This document shows, piece by piece, positions 14,564 through 19,621 of a stretch of DNA of 19,621 nucleotides (position 1 is its first letter; every line of letters starts with the position of its first letter). The DNA lies in assembly GCA_002323995.1 (NCBI GenBank), contig DCQY01000015.1:570-20190 (forward strand). The letters run 5' to 3'. The position numbers and the translations under genes are program-made. The notes under the pieces were generated by a model. The model was given only the letters and a program-made list of their open reading frames with translations. It had not been told where the DNA came from and made no database searches. This stretch comes from Akkermansiaceae bacterium UBA1506. GTDB taxonomy: Bacteria > Verrucomicrobiota > Verrucomicrobiia > Verrucomicrobiales > DEV007.

Positions 14564-15871
14564 GTGAACGAGCAACCAAGAATTATTTACATCACCGCTG
14601 GAGCGGGTGGTATGTATTGCGGAAGCTGTATCAGGGATAATTCTCTGGCGGCGGGGCTTGGTGAATTAGGGTGGGACGTGACCCTGCTGCCACTTTATAC
14701 TCCAATTCGAGTTGATGAGGAAAACCATTCCATTGACCAAGTCTTTTTTGGCGGACTGAATGTTTACCTGCAGCAGAAGATTCCTCTCTTTAGACATCTT
14801 CCTGCCGCGCTTGACCGATGGTTAAATAATCCGAAACTGATTCAACGGGTGGCTTCAAGAGCAGTGAATGTGAGGCCCTCTGAATTGGGTAAGATGACTC
14901 TGTCGATGGTGCGGGGGGAGCATGGCTATCAGTCGAAAGAAGTAAGACGACTAGTCGACTGGCTAAAGAGATATGCCAAGCCAGACCTTATTTGTCTGAG
15001 CAATCTGCTGGTTGGTGGCTGCATCCCTGCTTTAAAGCGAGAGCTTGGAATACCGGTTCTGGTAACTTTACAGGGGGACGATGTGTTTCTCGATGAGTTG
15101 GAAGAACCATGGCGTGAGCAGGTTCTAACCGAGATGAAAGTTCTTGCTGCCCAGGCTGACGGATTCATCACATTTTCATCATTTTATCAAGAGGTGATGG
15201 CAGAGTTATTGGAAATTAGAAAAGAGAAATTTGAGCTCACTCCTTTGGGCATCGATGTCAACGAGTTTAGACCCGTTCTTGAGGCGCGGCGAGCAAGGGA
15301 ATCTTCACAGGTGATCGGTTTCTTTGCCCGACTCTCGCCGGAGAAGGGACTCCACCACTTAGTTGATGCATTTATTGCTCTCGCCAGACAAATGCCGGAA
15401 GCGCGACTCAAGATCGGAGGGTGGTTGGCTCCCAAGGATCGTAACTTTTATGAGGAGCAGGTGGAGAAGATCTGCAGGGCTGAACTAGCAGACCGTTTTG
15501 AGCGCGTCGAGGCTCCTGATGGAGAGGCTAAGATTGAGTTCTTTAAGAAGATAGATGTATTTTGTGTGCCAGCTCAATTCGTCGAACCGAAAGGGCTTTA
15601 TCTTTTAGAAGCGATGGCCTGCGGTTTGCCTGTGGTGGCACCTAGTCAGGGTGCCTTGTCGGAAATGGTCAATAGCAGCCAAGGGGGATTACTTTTTGAG
15701 CATGGCAATTCGCGCTCTCTCACAGAGCGACTGCTTGAACTTCTGAATGATCCGCGGCTATGTCAGTCCATCGGTGAGAGTGGTCGGTCGTGGGCTGAAA
15801 AAGAAGGAGACAAAAAAGCTATGGCTCAGGCGACCGCGGAGGTGTTTCAGCGCCGTTTGGCTTGCTCGTAA
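14564..15871 (+). CDS. Family 4 (GT-B) glycosyltransferase
   Basis: This is a predicted nucleotide-sugar glycosyltransferase of the GT-B fold, family 4 type, 435 residues. The N-terminal acceptor domain starts RIIYITAGAGGMYCGSC, a glycine-rich loop with two cysteines (C19, C22) in a CxxC arrangement. The C-terminal donor domain holds GFFARLSPEKGLHHLVDAF, then the EX7E motif from E341 to E349 (EPKGLYLLE) and ACGLPVVAPSQGALSEMV, the diphosphate-sugar binding region. I chose GTG 14564 because AGGA (14552-14555) precedes it at 8 bases and the family N-terminal strand starts just after; the frame is open further upstream but has no such site. Donor and acceptor cannot be deduced. A role in cell-surface glycan or lipopolysaccharide synthesis is plausible but unproven. 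The gene is divergent from the beta-propeller gene (124-base spacer) and convergent with the AraC-type regulator. Confidence 0.88.
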   Translation: MNEQPRIIYITAGAGGMYCGSCIRDNSLAAGLGELGWDVTLLPLYTPIRVDEENHSIDQVFFGGLNVYLQQKIPLFRHLPAALDRWLNNPKLIQRVASRAVNVRPSELGKMTLSMVRGEHGYQSKEVRRLVDWLKRYAKPDLICLSNLLVGGCIPALKRELGIPVLVTLQGDDVFLDELEEPWREQVLTEMKVLAAQADGFITFSSFYQEVMAELLEIRKEKFELTPLGIDVNEFRPVLEARRARESSQVIGFFARLSPEKGLHHLVDAFIALARQMPEARLKIGGWLAPKDRNFYEEQVEKICRAELADRFERVEAPDGEAKIEFFKKIDVFCVPAQFVEPKGLYLLEAMACGLPVVAPSQGALSEMVNSSQGGLLFEHGNSRSLTERLLELLNDPRLCQSIGESGRSWAEKEGDKKAMAQATAEVFQRRLACS

Positions 15872-15896
15872 TACTGAGTGTCTTTGATGCAGTGTT

Positions 15897-16643
15897 TCAA
15901 GATTCTTTTCGGTAGCGAAAGGGCGTGATCCCCATGTGCTTCCTGAAATGTTGGGTAAAGGAGCTTTGATCACTGAAACCGAAATCCAGAGCAATATCGC
16001 TGATCGGAATGTCAGTGCTACGAAGCTCCACACAGGCAGCCTGAATTCTTGTCTTGATTAGGAAGGTTCTTGGGTTTGTTCCGAAGACTTCGCGAAAACG
16101 GCGATTGAACTGCCTCACGGACATCCCAGTTCGTTTTGCTAGATTCGTCATGCTGATCGGTTCTTGAAAATGTTCGCGGATATAACTAACAGCACGATCG
16201 AGTTGCAGATGAGGAGTCAAAGCTGACTTTCGGCCGGAATAGCTCTGGACAGTGCCCATGACTCCAATCACGCTATGATTTCTTCCGAAAACCGGAAATT
16301 TGTTAGTGAAGTACCAATCCGGTAGGCCTTGTCTATTAAAAAAAAGTTCAACAATCTTGAGCATCGGTTCGCCCGTCAGAACAATACGTTCATCATCCTG
16401 CCGGAATTTCCGAGCCAGTTCATCAGGGAAAAAGTCGAAATCATTTTTCCCGATGACATCGGTTTCAGAGTCGCAGCCGAGTCTTTTCCAGAAGGCGCGA
16501 TTGGCAGAGACGATTTGAAAGTCCCGATTTTTCGCAAAAAAAGAGACGCCAGTCAGATGGTCGAAGAGCACCTCGAAGTGTGAATCTGGCGATAACTCCC
16601 TAAGGAAGGACTGTTTTAACTCTGTGGCCGAGTTTCCCATCAT
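15897..16643 (-). CDS. PAS-domain AraC-family transcriptional regulator
   Basis: This 248-residue DNA-binding regulator has two parts. An N-terminal PAS domain (about 18-130) includes GVSFFAKNRDFQIVSANRAF, KNDFDFFPDELARKF and NHSVIGVMGTVQSYSG, and would sense a small ligand or redox signal. A C-terminal AraC/XylS DNA-binding domain (about 145-246) contains two helix-turn-helix motifs: ISMTNLAKRTGMSVRQFNRR and ISDIALDFGFSDQSSFTQHF. Fusion of PAS rather than a cupin to AraC is less common in the best-studied members. GAGG precedes the tandem ATGATG start; either ATG (16643 or 16640) is acceptable, with the second better spaced. The gene is divergent from a ROK sugar kinase across 199 bases, so control of that kinase is a reasonable inference. 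Its stop lies 25 bases from the convergent glycosyltransferase stop. Confidence 0.87.
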   Translation of the reverse strand: MMGNSATELKQSFLRELSPDSHFEVLFDHLTGVSFFAKNRDFQIVSANRAFWKRLGCDSETDVIGKNDFDFFPDELARKFRQDDERIVLTGEPMLKIVELFFNRQGLPDWYFTNKFPVFGRNHSVIGVMGTVQSYSGRKSALTPHLQLDRAVSYIREHFQEPISMTNLAKRTGMSVRQFNRRFREVFGTNPRTFLIKTRIQAACVELRSTDIPISDIALDFGFSDQSSFTQHFRKHMGITPFRYRKES

Positions 16644-16842
16644 TTGCCTCGGAACCTACGATAGTGGCGGTCCAAACAAAACGAAATGATTGACGCCCAT
16701 GCGCCAGAGTTTGGGCATCCACGCAGCGGGCGATCTTCGGCTCTACTTCAGGTTAGCCCAGCTTTGTGAGTAGTATTTGAAGATTGACTGGTGAGGCGCA
16801 CCATCGTATTCGTCTTGCGCAATTCTTGTATCTAAAAAGTAT

Positions 16843-17865
16843 ATGGCTGATAACTCACAATTTTTCGCTGGACTCGACATTGGTGGCACGACGGTAAAAA
16901 CGGTGTTGGTTGACGAAATGGGCGAAGTCGCCGGTGAGATGGTTGAAGTGCGCAGCCATGTTAGGGAAGGCTACGAATCAACCTTTTGCCAGCTGGAGAA
17001 AGCGCTCGACCAGCTTACGGGGAATATCGGTGTCGGGCGAGAGTCAGTTAAAGGAATTGGGATGGATGTTCCTGCTCCATCTTGCGATGGTGTGATTTGG
17101 GGAAAGGCTAACTTGGCAGATGACTGGGTAGGAACGAACGTTAGAGATCTTTTTTCAGAGAGGCTTGGTGGAGTTCCGATTTACATGACGAACGACGGTA
17201 ATGCTGCAGCTCTCGGCGAATATGCAGTCCGCAAAAAACACCATGGAGCCCTCTTGCTTGCTGCTCCCGGCACTGGCCTTGGCGGAGGATTAGTCCTCCC
17301 CGGTGGGCGAGCCTACGAGGGTGCCAATGGTCTTGCGCTTGAAGTGGGGCATATCAGTGTTCCTCACCGAGAGGAGAATGACGAATTGCCAGATTGCTCC
17401 TGCGGGCTAAAAGGCTGCCTCGAGGCGTGGGTTTCTTTGGTGGCACTCCGTCGTCGCGTCGGCATTGAACTGGCCAAACCTGAAAACGCTTCTCACCCGC
17501 TCAATGACGGATCATCGCTTGAGGAGAAGGCCTTCCGATTGCGAGATTTCGCGCAGGAAGGTGACGCTCTCGCTATCAGCATATTCCGGCAGCAAGGGCA
17601 GATACTAGGCTACGGGATTGCAGATCTTGTGCGGGTTTTTGATCCTGGCCTGGTCGTGATTGGCGGTGGCCTTGCAGAGACGGATTTTCGGGATCAATAT
17701 ATGGAGTGGATTTTGGAAGGTTTTAGGGAACGCGCTTGGCCGATGTATCTTTCCAGTCCAGTTGACCCAGAACATTCGACGACCAGATTTGAGTGGGCTC
17801 GCGGCGGTGACTGGCCTGCCGCGCTTGGTGTTGCCTATTCTGCTCGCGAGATGTTTCGCCATTAG
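16843..17865 (+). CDS. ROK-family sugar kinase (glucokinase-like)
   Basis: This cytoplasmic kinase of the ROK family probably phosphorylates glucose or another hexose with ATP. The 340-residue protein starts GLDIGGTTVKTVLVDEMG, the phosphate-binding loop with D12. The catalytic Asp is D118 in MTNDGNAAALGEYA. APGTGLGGGLVLPGG and EVGHISV (H170) follow. The zinc site CSCGLKGCLE (C185, C187, C192), usual for ROK proteins, is complete. There is no N-terminal winged helix, so it is a kinase and not a ROK repressor. The C-terminal ATP-site segment VFDPGLVVIGGGLAE is intact. Start ATG 16843 lacks a clear Shine-Dalgarno. The neighbouring divergent PAS-AraC gene is the likely local regulator. Which sugar is used cannot be told from sequence; N-acetylmannosamine kinases and fructokinases share this fold. 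Confidence 0.88.
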   Translation: MADNSQFFAGLDIGGTTVKTVLVDEMGEVAGEMVEVRSHVREGYESTFCQLEKALDQLTGNIGVGRESVKGIGMDVPAPSCDGVIWGKANLADDWVGTNVRDLFSERLGGVPIYMTNDGNAAALGEYAVRKKHHGALLLAAPGTGLGGGLVLPGGRAYEGANGLALEVGHISVPHREENDELPDCSCGLKGCLEAWVSLVALRRRVGIELAKPENASHPLNDGSSLEEKAFRLRDFAQEGDALAISIFRQQGQILGYGIADLVRVFDPGLVVIGGGLAETDFRDQYMEWILEGFRERAWPMYLSSPVDPEHSTTRFEWARGGDWPAALGVAYSAREMFRH

Positions 17866-17909
17866 ACTGAGCAGGTGGTTATCTAGGCGTTACGGGTAGA
17901 CGAGTTCGG

Positions 17910-18317
17910 CTAGCGATGGTGAACTTCAAGGTCAGAAACGATGTAGCTCCCGTTGACCTCTTGGAAGTAGACACGCGCCCATCCGCCATTGAAATACAGG
18001 ATCATTTTATCGTCGTAATATGGAATGTTTTCTGAATGCCGTCTGTACCAGTCGAGCTTGTTGACTGCCCTGGGGGAAGCGTATTGCAGAGCCATATTTC
18101 GGTCGAGACGTACGTATGCGGTAAGGAAACGGAGAGCAATGTCATGCTTGTTCAGCTGCTGCGATATTTCAACTGGTGAAACTATGCTGGGCGAGGTTGA
18201 GGAACTGGCTGAGGCGATGGAGTCGGTTGAAGATGACTCAATGCATGATACAAGCAGAAAGGCGGGCCCTGCCAAAGAAAGCAGGAGGATGAACTTAATG
18301 GAGATAAGTAATCTCAT
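17910..18317 (-). CDS. Small putative lipoprotein, function unknown
   Basis: This protein was not recognised. It has 135 residues from the ATG at 18317. The N-terminus is a clear lipoprotein signal: MRLLISIKF, a hydrophobic core, then the lipobox LVSC with the modified Cys at residue 25. A Ser/Thr-rich linker (about 27-48) follows, then a compact domain (about 52-135) with a helix ending in ALRFLTAYVRLDRNMALQYA and C-terminal strands such as KMILYFNGGWARVYFQE. This helix-then-strand order resembles small NTF2-like or DUF4878-type lipoproteins, but only weakly. A TTG at 18342-18344 would give a 144-residue form with a longer n-region; I prefer the ATG because it gives a standard signal peptide. 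The gene lies downstream of the next minus-strand gene with a 143-base gap, so co-transcription is uncertain. Confidence 0.65.
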   Translation of the reverse strand: MRLLISIKFILLLSLAGPAFLLVSCIESSSTDSIASASSSTSPSIVSPVEISQQLNKHDIALRFLTAYVRLDRNMALQYASPRAVNKLDWYRRHSENIPYYDDKMILYFNGGWARVYFQEVNGSYIVSDLEVHHR

Positions 18318-18487
18318 GATCCTGATGGCGGTGAGCGTTTTCAAGACTTCTTTTCCTTGGTGTAGGAAGACTGGCTTTCCAAGACGACTCTCCGCTTGAG
18401 GAGGCGGCAGACACCGATAGGGGAAAATCCCTCTCAGGGCTCGATCGAAGTTGGTATATACTTCTATCCTCCGGCCTTGAGTGCCAC

Positions 18488-19546
18488 CTAGCGCATCTGG
18501 CGAAGAATCTTATCGACAGCCGACGAAGTCGTACCTTTCACATCATCCCAAGAGGAATAAGTGGTGGCCCCATTGATAACCTGAGGGGCCTGCCCGGGCA
18601 TGTTGGTTTCGAGGTCTTCGATAGCGTCGTTAACCACATTGGTAGAACTCGAAGTGACAATCTCACCGTCTTGAATGATCGTTTCAGCCGCAGTGAGATC
18701 AACAGATGGAGATTTCTTTTTGGCAGCCTTCAATTTATTGATCGGAGTGATAAGGAATTTTGGACCCCGTTTTTCTTCTTTCGCAATCGTCTCACCTTCG
18801 ACCTTGATCGTTTCGGTATCGACGACAACTGGCGCCAGAGAGGGTTTCGGGGAATTAGCCGTCGGAATTGGCGTGACTTCGCGAGATGATGACGCAGTCG
18901 CTGGTTGCGGCACAGTGGCAGTGCTGGGTTTATCTGAAGCTTCGGGTTGTGAAACTGTTACTCGTCCAACCGGGATAGTGGACGGAGTTGCTGATACTTC
19001 GGCACGTTTCTTTCCTCCAAACAACCCGAAGAATCCACTCTTTTTATCTCTAGCTTTTTTATTAGTCGCCTCGAGAAGTTCTTCAGGGAGTGACATGGGT
19101 TCGGTTATCTCAGAGACGGCCGGTGTTTCGTAGGCAACCGGTGTAGGTGCCTCCGAAGCCAATTCTATATTTTCACCGGTGACCTTAGACTTTTTCTTTT
19201 TTCCAAAAGAGAACAAACCTCTACCCTTCTTGATGGCCTCTCCCTCGATGGCGGTTTCGACTTTCTCACCATCTTCAATTACGTAGGAAACCTCGTCGAC
19301 CTTCTTTGGCTTCCCGCCCTTGAAGATTTTAAACCCTGCGGGAATCTTGTTGGAAGGTTCGATCGCTTTTTCCGCTGGGGGAAGCGGGGCCTCTCCTTCG
19401 GAAGAGGTATTTGGAAACAACTCCGAGGATAGTTCGTTTTTGTCTCCTCGCTTGAAACCAAAAAGACCGACTTTCTCCACTTGAGCTTGGGAGGCTCCAG
19501 CGAAGTAGATTGACATGAGCAAACAGAGCGTAGTGATGACCTTCAT
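18488..19546 (-). CDS. Exported lysine-rich, largely disordered protein with repeated aromatic-basic motifs
   Basis: This protein was not recognised. It has 352 residues from the ATG at 19546, which opens into a signal peptide (MKVITTLCLLMSIYFAGASQA, cleavage likely near 21). A longer frame from TTG 19576 would bury that signal. The mature part is rich in Lys, Glu, Pro, Ser and Thr and looks disordered. Four similar aromatic-basic clusters recur: GLFGFKRG (27-34), GFKIFKGGKPKK (71-82), GLFSFGKKKK (110-119) and GFFGLFGGKKR (171-181). An acidic motif also recurs in variant form near 89-105 (EDGEKVETAIEGEAI), 244-255 (TETIKVEGETIA) and about 283-293 (AETIIQDGEIV). The region 185-240 is Pro/Ser/Thr-rich. 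No enzyme motif is present. The basic clusters suggest binding to a negatively charged surface, but nothing in the context tests that. Confidence 0.6.
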   Translation of the reverse strand: MKVITTLCLLMSIYFAGASQAQVEKVGLFGFKRGDKNELSSELFPNTSSEGEAPLPPAEKAIEPSNKIPAGFKIFKGGKPKKVDEVSYVIEDGEKVETAIEGEAIKKGRGLFSFGKKKKSKVTGENIELASEAPTPVAYETPAVSEITEPMSLPEELLEATNKKARDKKSGFFGLFGGKKRAEVSATPSTIPVGRVTVSQPEASDKPSTATVPQPATASSSREVTPIPTANSPKPSLAPVVVDTETIKVEGETIAKEEKRGPKFLITPINKLKAAKKKSPSVDLTAAETIIQDGEIVTSSSTNVVNDAIEDLETNMPGQAPQVINGATTYSSWDDVKGTTSSAVDKILRQMR

Positions 19547-19621
19547 TCTCGAAATAGTATAGCAGTTGCTCGCCAAGGTTCAAGGTGCTCCCTAACTCAG
19601 ACTTAGCTGAAATGGGATGCT

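Noticed and set aside
18419..18432. AGGG-GAAAAT-CCCT as a terminator upstream of the small lipoprotein
   Set aside because: A four-base-pair stem with no T-run is too weak.

Overview
The window looks like a chromosomal segment of a Verrucomicrobiota bacterium, possibly Opitutae-like. No rRNA is present to confirm this. The lineage signals are: a type IV pilus secretin with N-terminal TPR-like repeats (Amuc_1098-like); an anti-sigma-type N-terminus reading DDPQLTAYALGE beside an ECF sigma factor; an exported PQQ-type beta-propeller protein whose mature end reads DWPQWRGPERNG; and a glycosyltransferase with the GGMYCGSC N-terminal motif. These four family associations come from memory and were not searched. 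I see no insertion sequence, integrase, tRNA, CRISPR array or sign of recent transfer. Coding density is high and no gap exceeds 300 bases.

Bases 1-5700, plus strand. The window opens inside the secretin gene, which ends at a strong intrinsic terminator (2506-2541). A compact cluster coaE-rho-rnd follows: dephospho-CoA kinase, transcription terminator Rho starting on the base after the coaE stop codon, and RNase D. A long hairpin separates rnd from a convergent gene.

Bases 5765-9210 form a regulatory block. A minus-strand NtrC-type response regulator has lost its GAFTGA sigma-54 contact loop. It is divergent from an ECF sigma factor followed by a membrane protein with two tandem copies of an anti-sigma-like domain. 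The 288-base divergent spacer contains several perfect inverted repeats. A strong intrinsic terminator (9170-9207) closes the sigma/anti-sigma unit.

Bases 9283-15871. A SNF2-family helicase on the plus strand converges on an exported NlpC/P60 hydrolase. Upstream of the hydrolase on the minus strand is an exported PQQ-like beta-propeller protein with a helical insertion. This is divergent from a plus-strand family 4 glycosyltransferase.

Bases 15897-19621. A PAS-AraC regulator (minus) is divergent from a ROK sugar kinase (plus), a layout that suggests local control of a sugar gene. Two minus-strand genes end the window: a small lipoprotein and an exported, disordered, lysine-rich protein with repeated aromatic-basic motifs.

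No complete novel system is evident. The leads most worth checking are the sigma-54-blind response regulator, the duplicated anti-sigma domain with its structured intergenic region, the glycine/arginine-rich insertion in Rho, and the repeat-bearing exported protein.
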